Assembly (NCBI RefSeq): GCF_017565305.1
Contig: NZ_JAGEKP010000003.1
Coordinates: forward strand, 558,001 to 622,000
Length of the DNA stretch: 64,000 bases
Direction: 5' to 3'
Origin: Leifsonia sp. TF02-11
GTDB taxonomy: Bacteria > Actinomycetota > Actinomycetes > Actinomycetales > Microbacteriaceae
The notes below the pieces were generated by a model. The model was given only the letters and a program-made list of their open reading frames with translations, had not been told where the DNA came from and did not search any database. Shown here piece by piece: positions 35,075 through 43,805 of this stretch (its first letter is position 1; every line of letters begins with the position of its first letter). The position numbers were made by a program, and so were the translations under genes.

Positions 35075-36124
35075 ATGCTTGCCACCGTGATCCACGGCGA
35101 ACGCGACGTTCGCCTCGAGGAAGTCCCCGATCCCGTCCTGTCCACCGGCGGCGACGCCATCGTGCGGGTTGTCGCGGCCTGCGTGTGCGGCTCCGACCTG
35201 TGGCCGTACCGCGGCGTCACGCCCACCAGGAGCCCGCGCCGAATCGGTCACGAGTTCGTCGGCGTCGTGGAGGAGGTCGGGCCGGACGTGCGCACCATCG
35301 CCGTCGGCGACTTCGTCATCGCACCCTTCTACGACTGCGACATGACCTGCCTCAACTGCCGGAACGGCGTCAGCACTTCGTGCCTCCACGGCGGCGCCTG
35401 GGGCGCGGACGACCAGCTCGGCGGCTTCGCCGACGGTGGCCAGGGGCAGAAGGTGCGCGTGCCGCACGCCGACGGCTCGCTCGTGGCGACGCCCGAGTAT
35501 CCCGCCGACGACCTCATCCCGAGCCTGCTCACCCTCTCCGACGTCATGGGCACCGGCCACCACGCCGCCCTGTCGGCGGGCGTGACGGAGGGCAGCACGG
35601 TCGTCGTGGTCGGCGACGGGGCGGTCGGCCTGTGCGCCGTACTCGCGTCCGCGCGCCTGGGCGCTTCGCGCATCGTGGCGATGTCGCGGCACGAGTCCCG
35701 GCAGGCGCTCGCGCGCGAGTTCGGCGCGACCGAGATCGTGGCCGAGCGCGGCGATGCCGGCGTCGCCGCGGTCAAGGAGCTGTTCGACGGCATCGGCCCG
35801 GACTGCGTCCTGGAGGCGGTCGGCACGAAGGAGTCCATGGACCAGGCGATCCGCTCGGCTCGCCCCGGCGGCATGGTCGGCTACGTCGGCGTGCCGAACG
35901 GCGGCGCCGAGCTGCCGATCCGCACTCTGTTCAACACGAACGTCGGCGTGAACGGCGGCGTCGCGCCGGTGCGCAACTACGTGGAGGAGCTGCTGCAGGA
36001 CGTCTGGTCCGGCGCCATCCAGCCCGGCCGCGTCTTCGACCTCGAGCTGCCGCTCTCCGACATCGCGGAGGCCTACGCCGCCATGGACTCCCGCCGCGCC
36101 ATCAAGACCCTGGTCCGCCCCTAG
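35075..36124 (+). CDS. Zinc-dependent alcohol dehydrogenase (MDR family)
   Basis: 349-residue medium-chain dehydrogenase/reductase. CVCGSDLWPYRG and GHEFVGVVEEVG carry the catalytic zinc ligands. The structural-zinc lobe CDMTCLNCRNGVSTSC has four cysteines. VVVGDGAVGLCAV is the NAD(P)-binding turn. The substrate is unknown; the family includes alcohol, formaldehyde and sugar-alcohol dehydrogenases. TAGGCT (35062-35067) ends 7 nt before the ATG, so initiation is probably leaderless. The long hairpin at 36131 follows its stop. Confidence 0.88.
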   Translation: MLATVIHGERDVRLEEVPDPVLSTGGDAIVRVVAACVCGSDLWPYRGVTPTRSPRRIGHEFVGVVEEVGPDVRTIAVGDFVIAPFYDCDMTCLNCRNGVSTSCLHGGAWGADDQLGGFADGGQGQKVRVPHADGSLVATPEYPADDLIPSLLTLSDVMGTGHHAALSAGVTEGSTVVVVGDGAVGLCAVLASARLGASRIVAMSRHESRQALAREFGATEIVAERGDAGVAAVKELFDGIGPDCVLEAVGTKESMDQAIRSARPGGMVGYVGVPNGGAELPIRTLFNTNVGVNGGVAPVRNYVEELLQDVWSGAIQPGRVFDLELPLSDIAEAYAAMDSRRAIKTLVRP

Positions 36125-36130
36125 CCAGAA

Positions 36131-36193
36131 CGCCGAAGGGCACGTCGTTGTCCCCCTCGCCGAGCGAGGGGGACAACAACGTGCCCTTCGGCG
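36131..36193. repeat. Long near-perfect hairpin, second copy of the dispersed family
   Basis: A 30-nt arm at 36131-36160 pairs with 36164-36193 around a 3-nt loop, with one mismatch. The outer part contains CGAAGGGCACGTCGTTGTC (36134-36152), identical to the arm at 25496. The inner arm differs (CCCCTCGC against a short CTTT stem). It starts 7 bp past the dehydrogenase stop and ends 5 bp before the convergent nitroreductase stop. Bidirectional termination is plausible; a mobile REP-like origin would explain the shared arm. Confidence 0.88.
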
Positions 36194-36197
36194 TATT

Positions 36198-36788
36198 TCA
36201 GGAGTTGACGACGAGGAGGTCGTCGAGGGCGTTGCGGGTGCGCGGAGCGAGCTCGCGCTCACGCAGCGGCGCGGGGAGGGCGTCCACATCGCCGAGCATG
36301 CCGACCGCGGTCACCGAGACCGGGGCGAAGCGCTGGTCGAGGTCGAACGCGGCGCGCAGGCCCTCGGCGTCGAAGCCGCCCATCTGGTGGGTGTGCAGGC
36401 CCTCGTGGTGCGCCTGCACGCTGAAGTGGGCGACCGCCTGGCCGACGTCGTAGGTGGCCCAGCGACGCTCGTTGCCTTCGGTGTCGACGACCTCGGCGAG
36501 GGCGACGACGAGAGCGCCGGCCGCGCCGGCCCACACCTGGTTGAAGCCCATCAGGTTCGCGACGATCGTGTCGAATGCCGCGGTGCCGCGCCGGGCGACG
36601 ATGAACCGCCACGGCTGGGAGTTGTTGGCGGACGGCGACCAGCGCGCGGCTTCGAGGGCGGCGGTGAGCTTGGTCTCGTCGATCACGGCCTCGGTGTCGA
36701 ATGCGCGGGGGCTCCAGCGCTCGGCCAGGACCGGGAGCAAGGGCAGGGAGGTGTCGGCGGTGCGGGTTGTGGTGTCGATCAGCGACAT
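36198..36788 (-). CDS. Nitroreductase-family FMN flavoprotein
   Basis: 196 residues with the nitroreductase signature RWSPRAFDTEAVID (FMN-phosphate binding), ARWSPSANNSQPWRFIV, and HHEGLHTHQMGGFD late in the chain. The family reduces nitro compounds, quinones or enones with NAD(P)H. GAGGAG lies 9 nt before the ATG. A perfect inverted repeat (36842-36865) lies 54 bp upstream and could be an operator. Substrate unknown. Confidence 0.88.
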   Translation of the reverse strand: MSLIDTTTRTADTSLPLLPVLAERWSPRAFDTEAVIDETKLTAALEAARWSPSANNSQPWRFIVARRGTAAFDTIVANLMGFNQVWAGAAGALVVALAEVVDTEGNERRWATYDVGQAVAHFSVQAHHEGLHTHQMGGFDAEGLRAAFDLDQRFAPVSVTAVGMLGDVDALPAPLRERELAPRTRNALDDLLVVNS

Positions 36789-36841
36789 GGGTGGATTCTC
36801 CTCGACGTGGTTAGGGGTGCTCGAGGCTCCATTGCCCGGCT

Positions 36842-36865
36842 ATATCCATGAGAACACATGGATAT
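36842..36865. promoter_or_regulatory. Inverted repeat upstream of the nitroreductase gene
   Basis: ATATCCATG and CATGGATAT are perfect 9-bp arms around a 6-bp spacer, in an AT-rich patch 54 bp upstream of the nitroreductase ATG and 21 bp past the CorA-like stop. The symmetry and spacing fit a dimeric winged-helix regulator (MarR or HxlR type), which often control nitroreductases. As an RNA hairpin it could alternatively end the CorA transcript, but there is no T-run. Confidence 0.5.
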
Positions 36866-36885
36866 GCGCGACTATTCCAGACGGC

Positions 36886-37875
36886 TCACAGCCAGTCTTT
36901 GCGTTTGAACGTGATGTACAACCCCCCGCACCCGACGACCATCAGCAACGTGGAGGTCCAGAGGCCGCCCATCGTGTTGAACCCGGGATACGGAAGGTTC
37001 TGGCCGTAGAAGCCGGTCACCGCCGCCGGGATGGCGATGATCGCCGCCCAGCTGGTCACCTTCTTCATGATCACGTTGAGCCGGTTGCCCTCCATCGCGA
37101 TCTGGGTGTCCGAGAGCGCCGTGACCAGGTCCCGCAGCGAGTCGGCCCATTCGACGTGGTGCACGCCCCGGTCGTAGAGACCTTGGAACAGCGGGAACAG
37201 CGGGGCGCTGACGCAGTCGGCCTCCCGCCGCAGCAGCGCGTCGACCGCGTCGCGCAGCGGCAGCAGGCAGCGGCGCAGTCGCGAGGCCGACTTGCGCAGC
37301 CGGTAGACGCGGTTCTGGATGGCCGCCGGCTTCGCGCCCGACCCCAGCAGCACGTCCTCGATGTCGTCGAGCTCGTCGTCGAGTGCCGACAGCGCCTCTC
37401 CGGACTCCGCCAGCAGCTCGTCGAGCACGATCCAGAGCAGCCAGCCGACGCCCTGGTCGCGGTGCCGCTTCTCGGTGTCGAGCCTGGCGCGCAGCCGTAC
37501 GGTATCGAATCCGCCGTCGTGGTCGAGGATGAGCAGCCGAGGCAGCACGTAGATGTGGAGGTCGGCCACCACCAGCTGGAAGGTCGGCTCCTCCAGTTGC
37601 ACCCGGTGCGCCGAGAGTCGCACATGCTCTCCCGCCACAAGCGGCAGATGGCCGCTCGACGCGGACGCCGGAGGGTGGAGCAGTTCGGGAGCGCCGAGGT
37701 GCTCGGCCAGCTCGGAGAGCTGCAGGCGATCGGGATCGCTGATCTCGAGGTAGCCGAACGCCGTGCTCGTCTGCAGCTTCTCGAGCAGTTCGCCCAGCGT
37801 TCCGAACTCCGCGCGCTCGTCCCCGTCGAAGAGTGCTCCCCGAACGTGGAGCGACTCCTGCACCTGTTGCGACAC
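36886..37875 (-). CDS. CorA-like divalent-cation transporter
   Basis: 329 residues: a long cytoplasmic alpha/beta and helical domain, then two C-terminal membrane helices. The selectivity motif between them reads YGQNLPYPGF, where Mg2+ transporters of the CorA family have YGMN. The helix-rich AIQNRVYRLRKSASRLRR segment matches the CorA stalk. GTG 37875 is chosen because AGGGAGG lies 5 nt upstream; the frame is open about 100 bp further. The methionine-to-glutamine change leaves ion preference open. Confidence 0.8.
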   Translation of the reverse strand: MSQQVQESLHVRGALFDGDERAEFGTLGELLEKLQTSTAFGYLEISDPDRLQLSELAEHLGAPELLHPPASASSGHLPLVAGEHVRLSAHRVQLEEPTFQLVVADLHIYVLPRLLILDHDGGFDTVRLRARLDTEKRHRDQGVGWLLWIVLDELLAESGEALSALDDELDDIEDVLLGSGAKPAAIQNRVYRLRKSASRLRRCLLPLRDAVDALLRREADCVSAPLFPLFQGLYDRGVHHVEWADSLRDLVTALSDTQIAMEGNRLNVIMKKVTSWAAIIAIPAAVTGFYGQNLPYPGFNTMGGLWTSTLLMVVGCGGLYITFKRKDWL

Positions 37876-38024
37876 GCGACCTCCCTTGATGCGACGCTCC
37901 AACCTACGGCCTGCCGTGCTGGGACGCGGCAGAGAGCACATGATGAATCTCTCAGAGTCGCGGTGCGCTTCCATCGGCACGCTGCGATGCCTAGGCTGGC
38001 CTCACCCGACGAGGAGGAGCCCCG

Positions 38025-38387
38025 ATGACCGATGCGATCGACCCCGCAGTCCCGCCCTCGGGCACCGGGTGCGTCGAGTGCGACGCCACCGGTTCCTGGT
38101 GGGTGCACCTGCGGCGGTGCGCCGAGTGCGGTCACGTCGGCTGTTGCGACGACTCGCTCTCGCGGCACGCGCGGGCGCACGCGGCGGAGACCGGTCACCC
38201 TGTCATCCAGAGCTTCGAGCCGGGCGAGGAGTGGTTCTGGGACTACACCCGCGACGCGTACATCGACGGGCCGCGGCTGGCGCCGCCGGAGAGTCACCCG
38301 GAGTCGCAGACGGTTCCCGGACCGCGTGAGCGGGTGCCGGCCGACTGGCAGCAGATCCTGCAGAGCCGCTACGGCACCAGGTCCTGA
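38025..38387 (+). CDS. UBP-type zinc-finger protein
   Basis: 120 residues. CVECDATGSWWVHLRRCAEC, then CCDDSLSRHARAHAAETGHP provides the Cys/His ligands of a ZnF-UBP domain, the fold that binds free ubiquitin C-termini in eukaryotes. Many actinobacteria carry such stand-alone versions of unknown role, perhaps binding a protein C terminus. GAGGAGGAG precedes the ATG; TAGGCT at about 37992 is a candidate -10. The last 19 bp overlap the convergent lipoprotein gene. Confidence 0.85.
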   Translation: MTDAIDPAVPPSGTGCVECDATGSWWVHLRRCAECGHVGCCDDSLSRHARAHAAETGHPVIQSFEPGEEWFWDYTRDAYIDGPRLAPPESHPESQTVPGPRERVPADWQQILQSRYGTRS

Positions 38388-38869
38388 TACTGCGGCAGCG
38401 AGCCGTCGAGCACCGGCACGTTCAGCGTCTCCCTCACGGTGCTCGTCTCGAACGTCACGAACGCCAGGGAGCCCGGCTTCGCGCCGAGCCCCTCGAACGT
38501 GACCGACTGGCCGCCCGACGTGCCGAGCTGCACCGACTCGGCGGGCTTGACGGTCACGGTCTCGGTGCCGGAGTCGGTGCTGATGCGCACGTCTTCCTTC
38601 GACTCGCCCTGGTTGACGAGGGTCGCCACGAGTCCGGTCGTGCCGGAGGGGTCGGAGGTGAGGAGTACGGCGTTGCCGATGAAGATCGCGCCGATGTCGC
38701 CGTTGACGCCGTCGGCCGTCTCCTGGATGTACTTGGTGTCCTGCGGGGCGATGAGATCGCAGCCGGCGAGGAGGCCGAGGATCGCGACTCCCACGATCGC
38801 GGCGGCCGCGCGACGTCGCGCGACGGTGCGGCGGGTCGTTCGACGGGTGGAGCGCTCGAGTGCGGTCAC
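38369..38869 (-). CDS. Hypothetical lipoprotein
   Basis: 166 residues with a long basic N terminus (RRTTRRTVARRR), a hydrophobic helix and lipobox LAGC (C37). The mature part is predicted beta-rich, with GNAVLLTSD and ATLVNQGESKEDVRIST segments like a copper-chaperone or immunoglobulin-type sandwich, but no family is certain. GTG 38869 lies 6 nt after TATGCT (38881-38876), so it is probably leaderless. Its 3' end overlaps the UBP-finger gene by 19 bp. Confidence 0.7.
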   Translation of the reverse strand: MTALERSTRRTTRRTVARRRAAAAIVGVAILGLLAGCDLIAPQDTKYIQETADGVNGDIGAIFIGNAVLLTSDPSGTTGLVATLVNQGESKEDVRISTDSGTETVTVKPAESVQLGTSGGQSVTFEGLGAKPGSLAFVTFETSTVRETLNVPVLDGSLPQYQDLVP

Positions 38870-39184
38870 GGCGTCAGCATAGCCTCCGGGCGCGACGCAC
38901 AGTAGAGGTGTTTCGAGGGGTCCGTGAGGGTACTCCGGGTATGAACGCTGTGTGACGGCCGTGTAAAACTTCGTAACTTTTCAGAGAGCGTTCTCACCCG
39001 TGTTTCGGGGTACACGCGCTCGGTCGATCGCGACGCGCCACTCCCGGGATTCCGATTGCGGATTTAGCGCCTCACCTGGTCTTTGACCGGTTCGGTACCG
39101 AAGGGTATGCCGTGTCGGCGTGTCTGCGGACATGTCCCCCGAATGCAGATGGGGGCCAAACCGTCAAGTGCGTTCCACCCCCAC

Positions 39185-39213
39185 TTGCGGGCCGTGTTGC
39201 GGACCCGTAGAAC
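39185..39213 (+). promoter_or_regulatory. Promoter of the exopolysaccharide operon in a 419-bp gap
   Basis: TTGCGG (39185-39190), 17 bp and TAGAAC (39208-39213) give the best sigma70-like match in the 38870-39288 gap, implying a leader of about 70 nt. The gap also holds a perfect 12-bp palindrome TTCGGTACCGAA (39091-39102) about 85 bp upstream of the -35, and an AT-rich patch (38960-38985). No gene with convincing codon use lies in the gap. A regulator site is likely but unidentified. Confidence 0.5.
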
Positions 39214-39288
39214 TGTGAAAACCCGAACCGACCAGATCCCCGCCGTCGTGGATGCCACCCCCCATTCCCTCAGTGAGAGGTCTGCCTC

Positions 39289-40836
39289 GTGTTCATCTTC
39301 CTGCTGCAACTCCGGCACATGCTCGGCGGCCATCCGGAGTTCTACCTGTTCGCCATCTACTCCGCCCTGATCTGGGTCATCTGGATCGTGAAGGTCCTGA
39401 TGTCCCGCCGGTATCGCCCCTTCACCGAGGAGTTCCACGGCACGACCAGCGTCGTCGTGCCGGTCGTGGACGAGCCGCTCGACCTGTTCCGCGACGTGCT
39501 GGGCCGCATGGTCGAGCAGAAGCCGGGCGAGATCATCGTCGTCATCAACGGCGCCCCCAACCCGGAGCTGGCCGAGGTGTGCGAGGAGTTCGCGCCGCTG
39601 GTGCGCTGGGTGCACACGCCCATCCCCGGCAAGCGGAATGCGGTGATGATCGGGACGAAGATGTCCACGGGCGAGATCACCGTGCTCGTCGATTCGGACA
39701 CCGTGTGGACGCAGGACACGCTCAGCGAGCTCGTCAAGCCGTTCGCCGATCAGCGCGTGGGCGGCGTCACCACCAAGCAGCGGATCCTGGAGCCGGAGCG
39801 CTCGTGGATCACGCGGTGGGCGGACTGGCTGGAGAACTCCCGGGCCCTGTACTCGATGCCGGCGCAGAGCGTCGTGGGTCAGATCGGCTGCCTGCCCGGC
39901 CGCACGATCGCGTTCCGCCGCTCGATCCTGATGCGGGTCATGGACAAGTTCATGACCGAGAAGTTCCTCGGGGTGTTCCTGGAGGTCTCCGACGACCGCA
40001 CCCTCACGAACCTCACGCTCAAGGAGGGCTACCGCACGGTGTACCAGCACACCAGCCTCGTCTACACGGACGCCCCGCTGAAGGTGAAGAAGCTGTTCAA
40101 GCAGCAGTTGCGCTGGGCGCGCGGCAGCCAGTACAACACCCTGCGCATGCTGCCGTGGATGCTCGGCCACGCACCGGTCCTGTCGTTCTTCTTCGTGATG
40201 GACATCCTGCTGCCGTTCATCCTCGCCGGCGTGCTCGGCGGCTGGGTGTACCGCTCGATCACGGGCGAGGGTTACAACTTCTACGAGGGCTTCCTGAAGT
40301 CCTACGGGATCCAGGGCGGCATCGTCACCGTCGTGGCCCTGATGGTCGCCTCCTCGGTCATCAGCATGTCGATCCGTCAGATCCGGCACCTGTCCGAGAA
40401 GCCGACCGACTTCTTCCGCCTTCCGGTGTTCATCATCGTGTCGACGTTCTTCCTCATGCCGATCCGGCTCATCGGCTTCTTCCGCATGGCGCACGCCAGC
40501 GGGTGGGGCACCAGGGCCGGGGCGTACGCGGGAGGCCCTGGCGAGATCAGTTCGGAGGACGAGATCGCGTCCTTCGGTTCGACCACGATGCCGTCCGACA
40601 CCGTACCCATCGCCGGTCTGCCGGACGCGGTGGGCGGTGTGAGCTCGACCACAGCGCTGGCCACGGCCACGCGACCCGCGACCGCCGTCGCCACGCGCGC
40701 CGAAGCCAAGACGCAGGCGAAGACCTCCGCGAAGAAGTCCGGCACGCCGGCGCGCCGCAAGCGCAATCCCCTCGCCGCCATCCCGTACCTGATCGGAATC
40801 GCGATCCTGACCCTGGAGGCCCTGTTCCTTGTCTAG
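39289..40836 (+). CDS. Processive GT2 polysaccharide synthase (hyaluronan synthase-like)
   Basis: 515-residue membrane glycosyltransferase. One helix near 17-37 precedes a GT2 domain with the UDP/metal site DSD (135-137), SDDR (234-237) in a VSDDRTLTNLTLKEGYRTVY stretch, and QQLRWARG (272-279) as the Q/RxxRW motif. At least four C-terminal helices follow, with an Ala/Thr/Lys linker before the last. The DDR-LTN wording is close to hyaluronan synthase and NodC rather than BcsA. GTG start behind GAGAGG; ATG 39319 is an alternative. It heads an operon whose other genes make UDP-glucuronate. Confidence 0.85.
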   Translation: MFIFLLQLRHMLGGHPEFYLFAIYSALIWVIWIVKVLMSRRYRPFTEEFHGTTSVVVPVVDEPLDLFRDVLGRMVEQKPGEIIVVINGAPNPELAEVCEEFAPLVRWVHTPIPGKRNAVMIGTKMSTGEITVLVDSDTVWTQDTLSELVKPFADQRVGGVTTKQRILEPERSWITRWADWLENSRALYSMPAQSVVGQIGCLPGRTIAFRRSILMRVMDKFMTEKFLGVFLEVSDDRTLTNLTLKEGYRTVYQHTSLVYTDAPLKVKKLFKQQLRWARGSQYNTLRMLPWMLGHAPVLSFFFVMDILLPFILAGVLGGWVYRSITGEGYNFYEGFLKSYGIQGGIVTVVALMVASSVISMSIRQIRHLSEKPTDFFRLPVFIIVSTFFLMPIRLIGFFRMAHASGWGTRAGAYAGGPGEISSEDEIASFGSTTMPSDTVPIAGLPDAVGGVSSTTALATATRPATAVATRAEAKTQAKTSAKKSGTPARRKRNPLAAIPYLIGIAILTLEALFLV

Positions 40837-42307
40837 CCCGACCTCTACCCTCAGCAGCCGCGCCCACTCCTGGTGGGCCCAGTCGAAGTCGCGGTCGCAG
40901 GCGACCGCCGCCTCGTTCATCGCCCTCGCGCTGGTCCTCGTCGGCATCTCCACCTATGTCTGGGTGTCGCCGACGGGAGCGCCCCTCCGCGATGCGGTCG
41001 CCGACGCGACGCAGACCATCACCCCGTTCGCCGCCCAGAACGCCGAGCTCAAGCGCAACCTGAACCGCGCCACGCAGACCATCGCCTCGCAGAAGGGCAA
41101 GCTGACCGCGATTCAGTCCCAGGCGCTGGCCGCCCAGGCCGGCTCCGCCAAGCAGCTCGCCGCAGCCCAGCAGAAGGCGCTCGCCGCCCAGAACGAGGTC
41201 GCGAGCCTCAAGGCGCAGCTCGCCGCGGCCCAGGCGAAAGCGGGCAGCTCGTCCCGCGCCGGCGCATCGGGCAAGCCGGCGTCGAACTCCGGGTCGAACG
41301 GCAACGGGGCCACCCCCGTGACCGCGCCCGCCCGTGCCGACCTCGTGAACCCGTCGTCGCGGTACTTCGGCATGTACACCGACCAGGCGCCCTTCAACTG
41401 GGCGACCTTCGACTCCACGAGCTCGAAGATCGGCGTCTCCCCGAACCTGGTCGGGTACTTCCAGGGCTGGGACCAGACGTTCCGCGGCGATGCCGTCACC
41501 CGGGCGTGGAAGCAGGGCCGGATGCCGATGATGACCTGGGAGTCGCGACCGATCACCTCAAGCAACGACTCCAACGTCGCCCCCGACTACTCCTTGCCGA
41601 AGATCATCGGCGGCGACTTCGACGCCTACCTGCACCAGTACGCGAAGGACATCGTGGCCACCGGCCTCCCGCTCGCCCTGCGGCTCGACCACGAGATGAA
41701 CGGCATCTGGTACCCGTGGTCAGAGAACGACGGCGCGGGCAAGTCGATCAACGGGAACAGCCAGGGCGACTACGTGAAGATGTGGCGGCACGTGCACGAC
41801 ATCTTCCAGCAGGAGGGCGCGAACGACCTGGTGGTCTGGGTGTGGGCCCCGAACATCGTGAACAACCTCCCCGCCTCGCACAAGGCTGCGGGCTACCTCG
41901 AGAACCTGTACCCGGGCGACCAGTACGTCGACTGGGTCGGCCTCTCCGGCTACCTGCGGCCCCCGTTCAAGCCGGACAACGATTTCAGCTTCGACTACAC
42001 GTTCAAGCCGAGCCTGGACAAGCTCCGGAGCATCACGAAGAAGCCGATCATCCTCGCCGAGGTCGGGGCGTCGGAGACCGAAGGCCACAAGGCGGCCTGG
42101 ATCACCTCGTTCTTCAACGGCCTCGCCAAACCCGAGAACGCCGACATCATCGGCTTCTCGTGGTTCAACCTCGCCGTGACCAGCTACGTGGAGGGCGTGC
42201 GCGCCACCAACGACTGGCGCATCGACTCCCGGGCGGACACGCTGTCGGCGTTCATCGCCGGCCTCACCAGACCGGAAGACGACTTCACGCTCACTCCGGC
42301 CCCCTAG
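40829..42307 (+). CDS. Membrane-anchored GH26-family glycanase with coiled coil
   Basis: 492 residues. One transmembrane helix (about 27-46) leads to an outward-facing coiled coil (about 67-138, Gln/Ala/Lys heptads), a Ser/Gly linker, then a GH26 barrel. Candidate acid/base is E289 in LRLDHEMNGIWYPW and nucleophile E411 in ILAEVGASE. GH26 enzymes are mostly beta-mannanases or beta-1,3-xylanases. TTG start overlaps the synthase by 8 bp with GGAGG 10 nt upstream. In this operon it probably trims or releases the polymer made by the synthase; the actual linkage is unknown. Confidence 0.85.
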   Translation: MSSPTSTLSSRAHSWWAQSKSRSQATAASFIALALVLVGISTYVWVSPTGAPLRDAVADATQTITPFAAQNAELKRNLNRATQTIASQKGKLTAIQSQALAAQAGSAKQLAAAQQKALAAQNEVASLKAQLAAAQAKAGSSSRAGASGKPASNSGSNGNGATPVTAPARADLVNPSSRYFGMYTDQAPFNWATFDSTSSKIGVSPNLVGYFQGWDQTFRGDAVTRAWKQGRMPMMTWESRPITSSNDSNVAPDYSLPKIIGGDFDAYLHQYAKDIVATGLPLALRLDHEMNGIWYPWSENDGAGKSINGNSQGDYVKMWRHVHDIFQQEGANDLVVWVWAPNIVNNLPASHKAAGYLENLYPGDQYVDWVGLSGYLRPPFKPDNDFSFDYTFKPSLDKLRSITKKPIILAEVGASETEGHKAAWITSFFNGLAKPENADIIGFSWFNLAVTSYVEGVRATNDWRIDSRADTLSAFIAGLTRPEDDFTLTPAP

Positions 42308-42344
42308 ATCCCATCCCCGTCCACTCAGCACGGAAGGAACGCAC

Positions 42345-43751
42345 ATGACCTCCACCCCGTCCACCAAGAAGCCGAAGGAGCAGCCGGCCCCGCGCATCAG
42401 CGTGATCGGCACCGGCTACCTCGGAGCCACGCACGCCGCGGCCATGGCCGAGCTCGGCTTCGACGTCATCGGCGTCGACACCGACCCGCACAAGGTCGCG
42501 GAGCTCACGGAGGGCCGCGCGCCCTTCTTCGAGCCGGGTCTGCCCGAACTCATCCGCAGCAACGTCGCCGCAGGTCGGCTGCGGTTCACGACCGACATCG
42601 CGGAGGCCGTCGCGGTCTCCGACGTGCACTTCATCTGCGTCGGCACCCCGCAGCAGTCCGGTTCGTTCGCCGCGAACCTGAGTTATGTGGAGGCTGCGGC
42701 GCGCGGCATCGCCGCCCACCTCACCCACGACGCCCTGATCGTCGGAAAGTCGACCGTCCCCGTCGGAACCGGCGCCCGCCTGCGCGCGATCGTGGCGGAG
42801 GCCGCGCCGGCCGAGGTGGACGTCGAGCTCGTCTGGAACCCCGAGTTCCTGCGCGAGGGCAAGGCGGTCGACGACACGCTGCGCCCCGACCGGCTCGTCT
42901 TCGGCGGCACGTCGGAGCGGTCGGAGGCCCTCCTCCGCCGCGTCTACGCCCGGCCGATCGCCGACGGCACGCCTGTGCTGGTGGCCGACCTGCCGACCGC
43001 CGAGCTGGTGAAGGTGAGCGCCAACGCCTTCCTCGCCACCAAGATCTCGTTCATCAACGCGATCGCCGAGGTGTGCGATGCCGCCGGCGCTGACGTCTCC
43101 CTCCTGGCGGACGCGCTCGGCCACGACGCGCGCATCGGGCGGCAGTTCCTCAACGCGGGCCTGGGCTTCGGCGGCGGGTGCCTCCCGAAGGACATCCGGG
43201 CGCTCATGCACCGCTCGAACGAGCTCGGCGCGCACGCCGCCGTCGGCCTCCTGCAGCAGGTGGACGAGATCAACATGGGCCGTCGGCAGCGCGTCATCGA
43301 CCTGGCGCTCGAGGCGCTGGGCGGCTCCGTGCTCAACCGCCGGATCGGCGTGCTCGGCGCCGCCTTCAAGCCGCACACCGACGATGTGCGCGACTCGCCG
43401 GCGCTCAACGTGGCCGCGGCGCTGCACCTGCGCGGCGCCCAGGTGGTCGTCTACGACCCGCAGGCGCGCGGCACCGCCCAGCGGCTCTTCCCGACTCTCG
43501 GCTACGCGGAGTCGATGGAGGATGCCGTCGATGGCGCCGACCTGACGGTCGTCCTCACCGAGTGGGACGAGTTCACCGGGGCGGACCCCGCGCGACTGGG
43601 CGCACTGGCGAGCGGCAGCACGGTCATCGACGCGCGCAACTGCCTCGATGCAGCCACCTGGAACGCCGCGGGCTGGACCGTCCTCGGCATGGGCCGGGTG
43701 CCGGAGAGCGCGCGCCTCGTCCCCGACGCCCTCCCCGTCCCCATCCACTGA
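42345..43751 (+). CDS. UDP-glucose 6-dehydrogenase
   Basis: 468 residues: a short polar N-terminal extension, the NAD site VIGTGYLGATHA (20-31), the conserved VGKSTVPVGT segment, the WNPEFLREG segment and catalytic C279 in GFGGGCLPKD. It oxidises UDP-glucose to UDP-glucuronate with two NAD+. Position between the polysaccharide synthase/GH26 pair and galU implies supply of UDP-GlcA to the synthase. GDP-mannose dehydrogenase is a close relative but less likely beside galU. Confidence 0.9.
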   Translation: MTSTPSTKKPKEQPAPRISVIGTGYLGATHAAAMAELGFDVIGVDTDPHKVAELTEGRAPFFEPGLPELIRSNVAAGRLRFTTDIAEAVAVSDVHFICVGTPQQSGSFAANLSYVEAAARGIAAHLTHDALIVGKSTVPVGTGARLRAIVAEAAPAEVDVELVWNPEFLREGKAVDDTLRPDRLVFGGTSERSEALLRRVYARPIADGTPVLVADLPTAELVKVSANAFLATKISFINAIAEVCDAAGADVSLLADALGHDARIGRQFLNAGLGFGGGCLPKDIRALMHRSNELGAHAAVGLLQQVDEINMGRRQRVIDLALEALGGSVLNRRIGVLGAAFKPHTDDVRDSPALNVAAALHLRGAQVVVYDPQARGTAQRLFPTLGYAESMEDAVDGADLTVVLTEWDEFTGADPARLGALASGSTVIDARNCLDAATWNAAGWTVLGMGRVPESARLVPDALPVPIH

Positions 43752-43805
43752 CGCACACCGACCTCCTACCTTCGGGGCGAGGCGAACAGAGAAAGCGAGC
43801 AAGAG

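Noticed and set aside
25496-36193. Classic Rho-independent terminators for the two long hairpins
   Set aside because: Neither has a T-run on either strand; they are listed as a repeat family with possible termination activity instead.
39083-39370. 95-codon frame in the gap before the polysaccharide synthase
   Set aside because: Cys/Ser/Arg-rich composition, no ribosome-binding site, and it runs out of frame into the synthase gene.
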